46,043 nt of DNA. Origin: an uncultured Thermomicrobiales bacterium. GTDB taxonomy: Bacteria > Chloroflexota > Chloroflexia > Thermomicrobiales > UBA6265. Positions 1 to 8,436 of the stretch are shown here, in pieces. The translations under genes and the position numbers were made by a program. A model generated the notes under the pieces. It saw only the letters and a list, made by a program, of their open reading frames with translations. It was not told the DNA's origin and searched no databases. Position 1 is the stretch's first letter. The number at the start of each line of letters is the position of its first letter. The stretch is taken from NCBI GenBank assembly GCA_902806345.1, contig CADCWF010000015.1, forward strand, positions 1 to 46,043, written 5' to 3'.

Positions 1-257
1 CGATCAACGACCGCGTTTCGGACGGGCAGCGAGAACCGCCGACCATCTCCGATTTTGCTTCGAATCCAGGGGTTCGGTGCCCTGGCAAGTCACTCCGCAG
101 GACGTGGCACATCGACCGAGTGGCGAGGCGATGCGCTGGATCGAACGGCACGGGCCAAAGCCGCTGTTCTCTTGGCGGCGTTGAGCGCGTACTGACACCG
201 TTGTCCGGACATCGATCGGTTGAGGATCGCGATCTGTTGGCTCCTACTATCGTTGCG
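1..257. other. Left-edge region without a recognisable gene
   Basis: I see no convincing coding frame, tRNA or hairpin here. The stretch lies downstream of the M20 peptidase stop codon, so it may hold the end of that transcript and whatever precedes a gene outside the window. Confidence 0.4.
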
Positions 258-1454
258 CTACCTGCTCGTGGGAGCCAGCAGGTCGGTGATCACGGCGGCG
301 TAGACGCGGGCCTGGGTGACGAGGTCATCGATGATCACCGCCTCGTTGGCACCGTGGGCGTTCTCGCCGCCAGGGCCGTAGCCGACGGTGTCGATGCCGG
401 CCTGGCGATAGAAGCGGCCGTCGGTGGCGCCGGCCCAGGCGACGAAGGGCTCCGGCTCGCGGCCGGTGACGGCGCGAGCACTGTCCCGGACAGCGCGGAC
501 CACGGGCGAGTCGTCCGGCGTGATGTTGGCCGGGATGGCGTCGCCCTGCGGGTTGGTGACCATCTCGTAGCGGAAGTCGGGGTCGGTGCTGGCGACCACC
601 GCCAGCACCTCCTCGATCTCGGCGCGGGCGCTCTCGACCGTCTCGCCGGGGATCAGGCGGCGGTCGACCGAGAACGTGCATTCGCCCGGGACGACGTTGT
701 GGGCGACGCCGGCCGAGATAAGGTTGACGCTGATGACCGGCTTGCCGACCGCCGGGTGGAACTTGTCGAGGTCCTGCTCCAACGCCAGCACCGCCTTGGC
801 CGCCTTGGCGATGGCGTTGATGCCGGTAGCGCGGGCGGCGGCGGTGTGGGAAGCGCGGCCGAGGCAAGTGATCTCGAAGGCGACCAGGCCGCGCTCGGCG
901 TTGCGGATTTTTAGGTCGCTCTTCTCGCCGATCAGGCAGTAGTTCGGGCGAGGCAGGTTGCCCGCCGCGACTTCGTCCAGGACGTGGATGGTGCCGTCCC
1001 TGGCGCTGGTCTCCTCGTCGGAGACGATGTGGGCCTGGAGGGCGCCTTTGAACCGGGCCTCGGCGAAGAGTCCCATGAGGTAGAGCATCACCCCGGTCGA
1101 GCTCTTCATGTCGGAGGCGCCGCGGCCGACGAGCTTGCGGCCGTCGGCGCTGACCGTCGGCTCGAACGGGCCGGTCTTCCAGTCAGCGAGGTCGGAGACG
1201 GGAACGGTGTCGAGGTGGCCGTTCATCGCCAGCGTCGGACCGGTAGCCGGGTCGCCGACGGTGATCACGACGTTCGGTCTGGCGGGATTCTTGGCGACGA
1301 TTTTGGAGTCGAGGTTCCGGGCCTGGCACCACGCGACGACCCACTCCATGACCGCCCGCTCCTCCCCGCTGGGGGAAGGGATGGCGATGAGCCGGCTGGC
1401 GATCTCGACGATCTCGTCGCGGGAAACCTTGTCGACCCACGGCCCGAGCGACAC
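258..1454 (-). CDS. M20 family metallopeptidase (ArgE/DapE/CPG2-like)
   Basis: Cytosolic dizinc amidohydrolase of the M20 family, which removes acyl or amino-acid groups from small amide substrates. Counting from the chosen GTG, the metal-ligand motif GHLDTVP holds His80 and Asp82, GRGASDMKSS holds the bridging Asp115, SDEETS holds the catalytic Glu147 and ligand Glu148, and a C-terminal ENAHGANE holds the last His. The dimerisation domain lies between. At 398 residues it has normal family length and all key residues. The GTG at 1454 is preferred to a GTG seven codons upstream because an AGGAGG stands 6 bases before it. It follows the c-di-AMP receptor gene by about 60 bases on the same strand. 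The substrate (acetylornithine, succinyl-diaminopimelate, a dipeptide) cannot be told from sequence; there are no arginine or lysine biosynthesis neighbours. Confidence 0.9.
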   Translation of the reverse strand: MSLGPWVDKVSRDEIVEIASRLIAIPSPSGEERAVMEWVVAWCQARNLDSKIVAKNPARPNVVITVGDPATGPTLAMNGHLDTVPVSDLADWKTGPFEPTVSADGRKLVGRGASDMKSSTGVMLYLMGLFAEARFKGALQAHIVSDEETSARDGTIHVLDEVAAGNLPRPNYCLIGEKSDLKIRNAERGLVAFEITCLGRASHTAAARATGINAIAKAAKAVLALEQDLDKFHPAVGKPVISVNLISAGVAHNVVPGECTFSVDRRLIPGETVESARAEIEEVLAVVASTDPDFRYEMVTNPQGDAIPANITPDDSPVVRAVRDSARAVTGREPEPFVAWAGATDGRFYRQAGIDTVGYGPGGENAHGANEAVIIDDLVTQARVYAAVITDLLAPTSR

Positions 1455-1514
1455 GCGATCCCTCCTGCTGAACACGCGGGCCTGGTTGGCCCGGTGCGGC
1501 GAACGGGGGCGCCC

Positions 1515-1844
1515 CTAGAGGCGCTCGAAGCGGGTGACGTCGATGACGAAGACGACGGCGCCGCCGACCTCGACCTCGAAGTTCTCCGGCATGTAGAGCA
1601 ACCCCGGTTCCAACGCCGGCGAGTAGGGCACGGCGACCTGGGTGCGCCGGCGGCAGGTGCGGCGGAGGATCGCCATCACCGTCGGCACCGTCGCGTCCTC
1701 GACGCCAATCAGGAGACTGGTGTTGCCGGTCCGCAGGAACGATCCGGTGGTGCTGACCTTGGTGAAGCGGTGACCCGCCGCCACCAGTGCCTCGGTCAGG
1801 GCCGGCGTGTCCTCGTCCTGGACGATGGCGATGATCAGTTTCAT
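1515..1844 (-). CDS. Cyclic-di-AMP receptor, DarA/PstA (DUF970) family
   Basis: Small PII-like trimeric protein that binds the second messenger c-di-AMP. The 109-residue length is exactly typical. It opens with MKLIIAIVQDED, and the nucleotide-binding stretch TTGSFLRTGNTSLLIGVED (about residues 32-50) matches the family hallmark; the C-terminal strand VVFVIDVTRFERL closes the ferredoxin-like fold. The T-loop region holds several arginines (RRTCRRRTQ). The ATG at 1844 is preceded by GGGAGA. In other bacteria this family is often near a thymidylate kinase or DNA polymerase III delta-prime gene; here it sits between an inositol-phosphatase-family gene and a peptidase, so the context says little about its partner. 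Confidence 0.88.
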   Translation of the reverse strand: MKLIIAIVQDEDTPALTEALVAAGHRFTKVSTTGSFLRTGNTSLLIGVEDATVPTVMAILRRTCRRRTQVAVPYSPALEPGLLYMPENFEVEVGGAVVFVIDVTRFERL

Positions 1845-1939
1845 GGGCGTCTCCCACGGGGTGCGGCCACCCCCTCCACCGTACCGTCTCGTCGCCCCGA
1901 GTCGGCGGGATCATACAAGGTGCGCCCCGGTTCGCCCGG

Positions 1940-2782
1940 CTAGGCCAGGAACCCGCGCTCGAACGGCTCGATCAGGCCGAGCATGGCCTCGTGGAGGTGG
2001 CCGTTGCTGGCGAGGACGACCCGGTCGTCGGAGCGGAACGGGCCGCCTGCAAAGTCCGTCAGGGTGCCGCCAGCTTCGCGCAGGACGACGGCGCCGGCGG
2101 AGACGTCCCACGGGGCGATGCCGCGCTCCCAGTAGCCGTCGAGGCGGCCGGCGGCGACGTAGCAGAGGTTGAGCGCGGCGGAGCCGGTTTGGCGGACGGC
2201 CTGGACGCGGAGGAGGAACTGGCGCCAGACGTCGGCTTGGAGCTCGCGTCGCGCGAAGTCGTAGGAGAAGCCGGTGACGAGGAGCGAGCGGAGCAGGTCG
2301 TCGGTGGCCGAGACCCGGAGGCGGGCGCCGTTGAGGGTCGCTCCCCCGCCGCGGATGCCGAGGAAGAGCTCGTCGCGGAGGGGATCGTAAACGGCGCCGA
2401 CGACCGGTTCACCTTGCCGTTCGAGGCCGATCGAGACCGCGAAGTGGGGCAGGTTGTGGGCGAAGTTGGTGGTGCCGTCGAGCGGGTCGACGACCCATCG
2501 GAAGGGCGACGGCGCTTCGGCGCCGCGGGCGCCCTCTTCGCCGAGCAGGTGGTGGCCGGGGTAGCGTTCCCGGATGAGCTCTGCGATCAGTGCTTCCGCG
2601 GCGCGATCCGCCTCCGTCACCAGGTCGACGGTGCCCTTGAAGCGGACGTCGTGGGGGCGACCGAAGCGCTCGCGGAGGATCGCTCCGGCAGCGCGGACCG
2701 CCTCCGAGGCGAATTCCGCGTACTCCGCCAGCTCGTCACCCCCCCGCTCCCGATCCACGAGCCCCTCCGCTACTCCCGTCAT
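1940..2782 (-). CDS. Inositol monophosphatase family protein (SuhB-like)
   Basis: Mg2+-dependent phosphomonoesterase of the IMPase/SuhB family, acting on inositol 1-phosphate or a related sugar phosphate. The metal site is complete: GEEGARG gives the first acidic ligand, WVVDPLDGTTNF carries the Asp-x-x-Asp-Gly-Thr core, and the C-terminal APWDVSAGAVVLREAGG supplies the last Asp. About 280 residues, normal for the family. The frame stays open further upstream into the dapA-like gene, but the ATG at 2782 starts the conserved part and avoids that overlap. It lies about 100 bases after the aldolase gene in the same direction, so it may help process the sugar brought in by the upstream ABC transporter. 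A histidinol-phosphatase or fructose-bisphosphatase role cannot be excluded. Confidence 0.88.
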   Translation of the reverse strand: MTGVAEGLVDRERGGDELAEYAEFASEAVRAAGAILRERFGRPHDVRFKGTVDLVTEADRAAEALIAELIRERYPGHHLLGEEGARGAEAPSPFRWVVDPLDGTTNFAHNLPHFAVSIGLERQGEPVVGAVYDPLRDELFLGIRGGGATLNGARLRVSATDDLLRSLLVTGFSYDFARRELQADVWRQFLLRVQAVRQTGSAALNLCYVAAGRLDGYWERGIAPWDVSAGAVVLREAGGTLTDFAGGPFRSDDRVVLASNGHLHEAMLGLIEPFERGFLA

Positions 2783-2879
2783 CGCCGAAACCGGTGAGGT
2801 GGCCACACCTGGACCCGAACGAAGCGAGAGCCGGCGATTGGCCGTCGTCGGCGGCTCCCGGTTGGCACCTGGCCCGGCG

Positions 2880-3809
2880 CTAGGCCAACCCGACCTCCGC
2901 CATGATCTCCTGGACGCGCCGCGTCTGCGGCGCATCGTAGCGCGTCAGCGGACGGCCGACCACGTTCGTGGCGATGACGCCGCGGAGCATGAGGGCGGTC
3001 TTGAAGGCGCCGAAGGCGGAGGCCGCCAGGGTCATGCCGTCCGCCATCCCGACCTGGACGATGGCGAAGAGGTGGCAGAGCCGTTCCTGCTCGCGCCGAG
3101 CAGTGTCGAGGTCCCCGGCCACGACGGCGTCGTAGAGGTGGACAAAGCCGGCCGGGTCGACGTTGCCGAGACCCGGCACGGAGCCGCTGGCACCTGCCCG
3201 GACCGCGGCGTCGACGAGCAGCTCGGCGCCGGTGAAGAGGGCGAAGCCGGCTCGCTCTCGCGTTTCGGCCGCGAGGAGGCGGAAGTTGGTCTCGTCGCCG
3301 CTGCTGTCCTTGAGGCCCACGATCAGCCCCTCGTCAGCCATCGCCAGGACCGTTCGTCGCTCGATCTTGGTCGAGACGAAGACCGGGATGTCGTAGGCGA
3401 GGATCGGCACGTCGACCGCCGCCCGCACGGCGCGGAAGTGCGCCACGATCTCGGCCTGGTTCGGCTTGAGGTAGAAGGGGGCGGTGAGGACGAGACCGTC
3501 GGCACCGAGGCGGGCGGCGACGCGAGCGTGCTCGATGACGGAGGCGGTCCCGGGGTCGCTGACCCCGGCAATGACTGGCACCAGGCCGCCGGCCGCAGCG
3601 ACGCCGACGGCGAGCACCTGCTCCCGCTGGTGGGCGGTGAGGAGGGCCGTCTCGCTGGTCGAGCCGAGGAAGAAGAGCCCGTGGACCCCGGCGTCGAGGA
3701 GGAAGGCGACGAGTCGCTCGAGGGACGGGACGTCGACCTCGTGCTCCTCGGTCATCGGGGTCGCCACCGGCGGGATGATGCCTGCCAGTTGACCGAGAGG
3801 CGTTGCCAC
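2880..3809 (-). CDS. DapA/DHDPS-family aldolase or lyase
   Basis: Class I (Schiff-base) aldolase of the dihydrodipicolinate synthase/N-acetylneuraminate lyase superfamily, 309 residues. Visible motifs are the N-terminal GIIPPVATPM, the substrate loop FLGSTSE (in place of the usual GTTGE), YDIP containing the catalytic Tyr, and GLKDSSGD with the Schiff-base Lys. The GTG start at 3809 has AAAGGAG nine bases upstream. It begins about 22 bases after the second sugar permease, so it is almost certainly in the same operon. This argues for a catabolic aldolase (2-keto-3-deoxy sugar acid, sialic acid or dehydratase type) rather than the lysine-pathway DapA. The altered GSTSE loop agrees with a non-lysine function, but the substrate is unknown. 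Confidence 0.88.
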   Translation of the reverse strand: MATPLGQLAGIIPPVATPMTEEHEVDVPSLERLVAFLLDAGVHGLFFLGSTSETALLTAHQREQVLAVGVAAAGGLVPVIAGVSDPGTASVIEHARVAARLGADGLVLTAPFYLKPNQAEIVAHFRAVRAAVDVPILAYDIPVFVSTKIERRTVLAMADEGLIVGLKDSSGDETNFRLLAAETRERAGFALFTGAELLVDAAVRAGASGSVPGLGNVDPAGFVHLYDAVVAGDLDTARREQERLCHLFAIVQVGMADGMTLAASAFGAFKTALMLRGVIATNVVGRPLTRYDAPQTRRVQEIMAEVGLA

Positions 3810-3831
3810 GGTTTGCGTCTCCTTTGCGCGA

Positions 3832-4704
3832 TCAGCCTTTCATGCCGCCCGTCGTCATCCCGGCGACGATCTGGCGCTGCACGAGCACGGTCAAGAGCAG
3901 CACCGGGAGGGTGACGACGAGGGCGGCGGCGGCCAGTTTGCCCCAGGCGAGCTGCTCGAAAGTAAGGACGTTGAAGACGGCGACCGGGAGGGTGCGGGTG
4001 TCCGGTCCGGCGAGGACGACGGCGAAGACGAAGTTGTTCCAAGAGAAGATGAAGGCGAGGATCGCGGCGACGACCATCCCCGGTCGGGCCAGGGGCAGGG
4101 CGACATCGCGAAAGGCGGCCCAGATGCCACCGCCGTCGACCAGCGCGGCCTCCTCAAGCTCCGGGTGCAGATCCTCGAAGAAGCCCATCATCACCCAGAT
4201 CGTGATCGGGAGGCCGATGACGAGGTGGGTGATGATCAAGGCCCAGAGGGTGTTGTGGAGGCCGAGGGCGCGGAATAGCATGAACCACGGGATTAGGTAG
4301 CTGAGGCCGGGTGTCATCCGGGAGACGAGGACGACGAAGGCGAGGCCGTGGGCCTTCGCCTTGGCGATGCCGTACCCGGCCGGGACGCCGACGAGGAGCG
4401 AGAGCAGGGTGGCGGCCGTGGCGACGACGAAGCTGTTGCGGCCGTAGAGGGCGAAGGGGCTGGTGGCGAAGACCTCGCGGAAGTTGTCCAGGGTGGGGCT
4501 GGTCGGGATGAACACGGGCGGGAAGGCGGTGTTTTCGACGTCGGGCTTGAGGGAGAGGGAGAGCATCCAGAGGAAGACGAAGAGGGCGGGCGAGAGGAGG
4601 ACGGCCAGACCGCACAGGAAGCCGAGGCGGCGGCCGAGGCGCCGCCAACGGAGGGCGAGCGGGACCGTCTGCCCCCGCGGCAGGGCGGTAGATGCTACGC
4701 CCAT
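3832..4704 (-). CDS. Carbohydrate ABC transporter permease, MalG-like
   Basis: Inner-membrane permease of a CUT1-type sugar importer. It has a first membrane segment at about residues 25-45 (LAVLLSPALFVFLWML), about five further segments, and the cytoplasmic EAA loop (ELEEAALVDGGGIWAAFRDVALPLARPG) that docks to the ATPase. It ends with a Gly/Met-rich tail typical of MalG homologues. At 290 residues it is standard. The ATG at 4704 is chosen although the frame is open to 5079, because that extension lies inside the upstream permease and is basic, low-complexity translation. It overlaps the end of the MalF-like gene by 10 bases, so the pair is translationally coupled. Confidence 0.92.
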   Translation of the reverse strand: MGVASTALPRGQTVPLALRWRRLGRRLGFLCGLAVLLSPALFVFLWMLSLSLKPDVENTAFPPVFIPTSPTLDNFREVFATSPFALYGRNSFVVATAATLLSLLVGVPAGYGIAKAKAHGLAFVVLVSRMTPGLSYLIPWFMLFRALGLHNTLWALIITHLVIGLPITIWVMMGFFEDLHPELEEAALVDGGGIWAAFRDVALPLARPGMVVAAILAFIFSWNNFVFAVVLAGPDTRTLPVAVFNVLTFEQLAWGKLAAAALVVTLPVLLLTVLVQRQIVAGMTTGGMKG

Positions 4705-5615
4705 TTCGTGCGCTGCCGGACGAGGAGCAAACCGACCGCCAGGGCGACGATGAGGAGGAAGAAGACGACGACGACGGCCGAGGCATGGCCGATCCGGAAA
4801 AAGGAGAAGGCTTGCAGGTAGAGGTAGATGTTGATGGTTTCGGATGCGGTGCCCGGCCCGCCTTGGGTGATCGCGAAGATGGTGTCGAACGCCTTGAGGG
4901 CGTCGATCGCGCGGAGGACGACGGCGACCATGATGAAGGGGAGGGTGAGCGGTAGGGTGATGTCCCGCAGAACGCGCCAGGGACTGGCGCCGTCGACGAC
5001 CGCCGACTCCAGCGGCTCGGTAGGCATCGCCGCGAGGCCGCCGAGGACGATCAGCATCACCAACGGCGTCCACTGCCACGTCTCGACGAGGACAAGGGCG
5101 GGGATGACCGTGTCAGGCGCGTAGACCCAGAGGGAGGGGGGCAGCCCGACCAGCGAGAGCAGGTAGTTCAGGACGCCGAGCTGGGGATGGAACATCATCG
5201 TCCAGACGAGGGCAATGGCGACCGGGGTGGCCATCATCGGCAGCACGAAGATCCCGCGGAAGAAGCCGCGCCACGGAAAATCCCGGTGGAAGAAGACGGC
5301 CGCGACCGTGCCGAGGACGACCGGCAGGGTGACGGCAAGCACGGTGTAGACGAGGGTCCGGCCGACGGCGGCGTGAAAGCGGGCGTCGCGCAGCAGGTTC
5401 GCGTAGTTGTCGAGGCCGACGAAGACGCGGTCGGACCCGACCTGCCACTCCTGGACGCTCATGTACAGGGTGTAGAGCCAGGGGAAGACGATGACGGCGG
5501 CGACGACGAGCAGTGCCGGCAGGGCGAACCGGATGTACTTGTCGCGCCGGCGGTAGGAAGCGACCGCTCTCCGCGCCGGTCGACCGGGATGCCGCGCCGC
5601 GCTCGTCAGGGTCAT
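4695..5615 (-). CDS. Carbohydrate ABC transporter permease, MalF/UgpA-like
   Basis: Partner permease of the CUT1 sugar importer, 306 residues from the ATG at 5615. There is a short cytoplasmic N-terminus rich in Arg and Ala, a first membrane segment (ALPALLVVAAVIVFPWLYTL), a periplasmic loop with GLDNYANLLRDARF, and the EAA loop (LESAVVDGASPWRVLRDITLPL) near residue 205. The typical FDTIFAITQGGPGTAS stretch of the family follows. The solute-binding protein gene ends 79 bases upstream and the second permease overlaps its 3' end. No ATP-binding subunit is encoded in the cluster, so a shared MsiK/UgpC-type ATPase elsewhere is expected. Confidence 0.93.
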   Translation of the reverse strand: MTLTSAARHPGRPARRAVASYRRRDKYIRFALPALLVVAAVIVFPWLYTLYMSVQEWQVGSDRVFVGLDNYANLLRDARFHAAVGRTLVYTVLAVTLPVVLGTVAAVFFHRDFPWRGFFRGIFVLPMMATPVAIALVWTMMFHPQLGVLNYLLSLVGLPPSLWVYAPDTVIPALVLVETWQWTPLVMLIVLGGLAAMPTEPLESAVVDGASPWRVLRDITLPLTLPFIMVAVVLRAIDALKAFDTIFAITQGGPGTASETINIYLYLQAFSFFRIGHASAVVVVFFLLIVALAVGLLLVRQRTKWA

Positions 5616-5694
5616 GCCCACGTCAACCGCTCCTTGGGGGGCCGGAGGCACGGCGGCGAACGCTACCGGAGCGCTCGCCGCCGGTTGGACGGGG

Positions 5695-7059
5695 TCAGGA
5701 CGCGAGGCTCTGGTCGAGGATCGGGCGGAACTCCTCGGTCGCCCGAGCAAGCTCTTGCTCCGGGTCGGCGCCGGTGATCATGTTCGTGAGGGCGATGCCG
5801 AAGATGTCGCGGAACTCGGTGACGGGCACGATCTGGGGCAGGCTCGGCAGGCCGATCTCGCCGGAGGCGATCAGCGCGTCGACCCACCCCTGGGGCACCG
5901 TCAGGTTGGCCAGCGCCTCGGGGTCGGTGTAGGCCGAGGTGCGGGCGGGGGCGCCGGCGCCGGAGGCCAGGACACGGGCCTGGTTCTGCTTGTTCGTGGC
6001 CCACTGGCTGTAGAAGTAGGCCGGGCCGTGCTTGTCGCTCCCGGCCGAGACGCCGAGGCCGTCGCCGAACGTGCCCGAGTGGCGGGCCTCCGGACCAGCC
6101 GGCTGGAGCCCGTAGCCGACCTTGCCCACGACGCGCGACTGGGCGGGGTCCTCGAGCGGCGTCGCGAAGCCGATGCCGTCGAACCACATCGCGGCGGTTC
6201 CCTGGCCGAAGGTCGTTTGGCATTCGTTCCAGTTGAAGCCGCTGACGCCCGGCGGCGCGTAGGACGCCAGGAGCTCCTGGTAGACGGTGGCGGCGGCGAC
6301 GGCGGCCTCGGTGGTCGTTTGGAGTTGCCCCTGGTCGTCGATCGGCACCGCCTCCCAGCCCTGCATGAAGGAGGTCCAGACGGGGACGTTGGCGTTCTTC
6401 AGGCCGCGGGCGACGAAGCCGTAGACGCCGTTGGCCGGGTCGTGCAGCGCCTCGGCGGCGGCAACGGTTTCCTCCAGGGTCTCGGGAAAGGCGACCCCCT
6501 TCTGATCGAAGATCTCCTGGTTCCAGTACAGGATCCAGTAGTCGATGTTGTAGGGGAGGGTGTCCATTCGGCCGTCGGCCTGGGTGGCGAAGGCCATGGC
6601 CGCCGGCGAGAAGTCGGCGAGGTCGTAGTCGGGCGCGGTCATCGCCGGGTCATCGAGGAACTCGCGGAGGTCGAGCAGGAAGCCGCCGCGCCCGAACAGG
6701 CCCTTCTGGACGTGCCAGGAGACGGCGGTCACGTCGAAGCTTGGGTTGCCCGAGGTGAACTCGATGATCTGCTTCTGACGCTGCTGCTGTTCGGGGACGA
6801 CGTCGGACGTGACGGTGATCCCGGTCAGCTCCTCGAACTCGGGCTGGTACTCGACGAGGAGGTCGCTGCGGGGGCTGAGCGCGAGGAGGACGTTGATCGA
6901 CTCGCCCTCGTAGCGTCGCCAGTCGAAGTCCGCCTGGGCGCGGTGGGCCGCTGCTGGGGTGGCCCGTACCAGGCCGCCGCCGAGACCCATCGCGGCGGCG
7001 CCGGTGCCGGCCTTGATCATCTGTCGCCGGGAATGACGTCGCTCGCGGGTGCCGATCAT
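5695..7059 (-). CDS. Extracellular sugar-binding protein (family 1), Tat-exported
   Basis: Substrate-binding component of the sugar ABC importer, 454 residues. The N-terminus carries a twin-arginine signal, SRRQMIKAGTG followed by a Gly/Ala/Leu hydrophobic core and an Ala-rich cleavage region near residue 40. The mature part begins with a strand (INVLLALSPRSDLLVEYQPEFEEL in essence), as in family-1 binding proteins, and holds a FDVTAVSWHVQKGL stretch and a GYGLQPAGPEARHSGTFGDGLGV hinge region. The ATG at 7059 has GAGGAGGA just upstream. It is the first gene of the operon and sits directly behind the LacI-type promoter-operator. Its preference among sugars cannot be read from sequence. Confidence 0.93.
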   Translation of the reverse strand: MIGTRERRHSRRQMIKAGTGAAAMGLGGGLVRATPAAAHRAQADFDWRRYEGESINVLLALSPRSDLLVEYQPEFEELTGITVTSDVVPEQQQRQKQIIEFTSGNPSFDVTAVSWHVQKGLFGRGGFLLDLREFLDDPAMTAPDYDLADFSPAAMAFATQADGRMDTLPYNIDYWILYWNQEIFDQKGVAFPETLEETVAAAEALHDPANGVYGFVARGLKNANVPVWTSFMQGWEAVPIDDQGQLQTTTEAAVAAATVYQELLASYAPPGVSGFNWNECQTTFGQGTAAMWFDGIGFATPLEDPAQSRVVGKVGYGLQPAGPEARHSGTFGDGLGVSAGSDKHGPAYFYSQWATNKQNQARVLASGAGAPARTSAYTDPEALANLTVPQGWVDALIASGEIGLPSLPQIVPVTEFRDIFGIALTNMITGADPEQELARATEEFRPILDQSLAS

Positions 7060-7161
7060 CGCCGTCCTCCTCTTCGAGAACCGCACGTTGCCGTTTCGGA
7101 CCAGGCGCCGACCGACAGCGTTGCCGTCTGGGAAGCGCGTCTCTGCGCGGAGCACGCTTGC

Positions 7162-7185
7162 TAAAACGTTTTACCATTGATGGTA
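7162..7185. promoter_or_regulatory. Likely LacI-family operator (overlapping inverted repeats)
   Basis: A perfect 12-base palindrome TAAAACGTTTTA (7162-7173) with the central CG typical of LacI/GalR operators overlaps a second inverted repeat TACCAT-TG-ATGGTA (7172-7185). The block lies directly downstream of the -10 element of the solute-binding-protein promoter and upstream of the divergent regulator gene. Its AT-rich sequence stands out in a very GC-rich genome. Binding by the adjacent LacI-type protein is inferred. Confidence 0.8.
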
Positions 7186-7213
7186 GCCTATCGGTGGCCG
7201 GCGAGCCTGTCAA
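7185..7213 (-). promoter_or_regulatory. Sigma-70-type promoter of the sugar-uptake operon
   Basis: On the minus strand a perfect -35 TTGACA (7213-7208) is followed, after 17 bases, by TAGGCT (7190-7185) as -10. Transcription would start near 7178, inside the palindromic operator, so repressor binding would block initiation. The 5' leader before the ATG at 7059 would be about 120 bases. Confidence 0.75.
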
Positions 7214-7266
7214 GCTCTCGGCGGCTGTGGCCACGAACGGCCTCGGCGTGGCGGGCAGGAATCGGG

Positions 7267-8361
7267 ATGCCGACCCTCAAACAGATCGCGCGGCATGCCC
7301 AGACATCGGTGACGACCGTGTCGCTGGTGCTTAATGGCCGCGACGGCGAGCACCGCATCAGCGCGGCGACGACGCGCCAGGTCCTGGAGTCGGCCCGGCT
7401 GCTCGGCTACACCCCGAACCTGGTCGCCCGCCGGCTGCGGTCCGCGAACGGGCCGCCGCCATTGACGATCGGGATGCTGCTGCCGGACGACGAGCGGTTG
7501 ACGATCACGGTCCGGGCCGTCGGCCCGATCCGGGAAACGCTCGACGCTTGGGCGGCCGAGCGGAGCGTCGGAGCACCGGATCTCTTGATCGAGACCTACC
7601 AGGGCGGCCGGCTGGCGGAGGTCCGCTCCCTGCGCAGCAACGCGCGCTACAACGGGGCGATCGTCTTCAGCACCCTCCCCGAGGACGACCGCTACCTGCG
7701 GCAGAGCGGACCGCTGACGGTACCGCTCGTGCTGGTGCAGCGGAGCGTCGAGGGACACGGGTGGGTGAACGTCGACAACCACCTCGTCGGTGCCCGCGTC
7801 GCCGACCACCTCCTCGACCTCGGGCACGAGCGGTTCGGCGTCGTCGCCGCCGACATCCCTGGCGCCGCGCTGGATGACCGGCGGGACGGATTCCTGGGGA
7901 GGTTGCGGCAGCGGGCGGGGATCGTGGTGTCCGCCCCCTGCATCGCGCACGGGGCGTTCTCCGAGTCCGGTGGGGCAGAGGCGACGGAGCGCCTGGTGAT
8001 CGACGTCACCTTGGGCACGTCGGCGTTTCCGTCGGCCCTCTACGTCACCGCCGACCTGATGGCGGTCGGCGTCCTCCACGCGCTGAAGCGGAACGGGTTG
8101 CGGGTGCCGGCCGATGTGTCGGTAGTCGGGACGGACAACGATCCCTACGCGCCGTTCACGGACCCGCCGTTGACGACCGTCGACATCGCCCGCACCGAGA
8201 GCGCCCAGCTCGCGACGAGGGCGCTCTTGGACCGGGCGATCGGTCTGGTTGGCGAGGCCCAGACTTTCCGACTCGAAAGCGACCTGATCGTCCGGGCCTC
8301 CTCGGCGGGCAGACCGGGAGGTTCTTGGCCAGAACCTGGATCGGAGGCCGCTCGGCGGTGA
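7267..8361 (+). CDS. LacI-family transcriptional regulator
   Basis: DNA-binding repressor of sugar genes, 364 residues from the ATG at 7267. The N-terminal helix-turn-helix (TLKQIARHAQTSVTTVSLVLNG, residues 3-24) and hinge helix (GYTPNLVARRLRS) are canonical, although the hinge has an acidic insertion DGEHRISAAT. The rest is a periplasmic-binding-protein-like effector domain, with VNVDNHLVGARVADHLLDLGHERFG and the typical SVVGTDNDPYAPFTDPPLTTV near the C-terminus. It is divergent from the solute-binding protein gene across about 200 bases holding the palindromic operator. It most likely represses the transporter-aldolase operon until a sugar or its product binds. Confidence 0.93.
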   Translation: MPTLKQIARHAQTSVTTVSLVLNGRDGEHRISAATTRQVLESARLLGYTPNLVARRLRSANGPPPLTIGMLLPDDERLTITVRAVGPIRETLDAWAAERSVGAPDLLIETYQGGRLAEVRSLRSNARYNGAIVFSTLPEDDRYLRQSGPLTVPLVLVQRSVEGHGWVNVDNHLVGARVADHLLDLGHERFGVVAADIPGAALDDRRDGFLGRLRQRAGIVVSAPCIAHGAFSESGGAEATERLVIDVTLGTSAFPSALYVTADLMAVGVLHALKRNGLRVPADVSVVGTDNDPYAPFTDPPLTTVDIARTESAQLATRALLDRAIGLVGEAQTFRLESDLIVRASSAGRPGGSWPEPGSEAARR

Positions 8362-8436
8362 CGAACTCCGGCCACCGCCCTCACTCGCTCGACGGAGAGG
8401 GGAGTCGTAGGCGCCGCCAGACCGACCGCGATCCGG

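Noticed and set aside
45..75. TTCGAATCC-like sequence suggesting a tRNA T-loop
   Set aside because: No pairing T stem, acceptor stem or anticodon arm could be built around it on either strand.
4705..5079. Upstream extension of the MalG-like permease frame
   Set aside because: The extension lies inside the MalF-like gene and reads as basic low-complexity sequence; the ATG at 4704 gives a normal-length permease.
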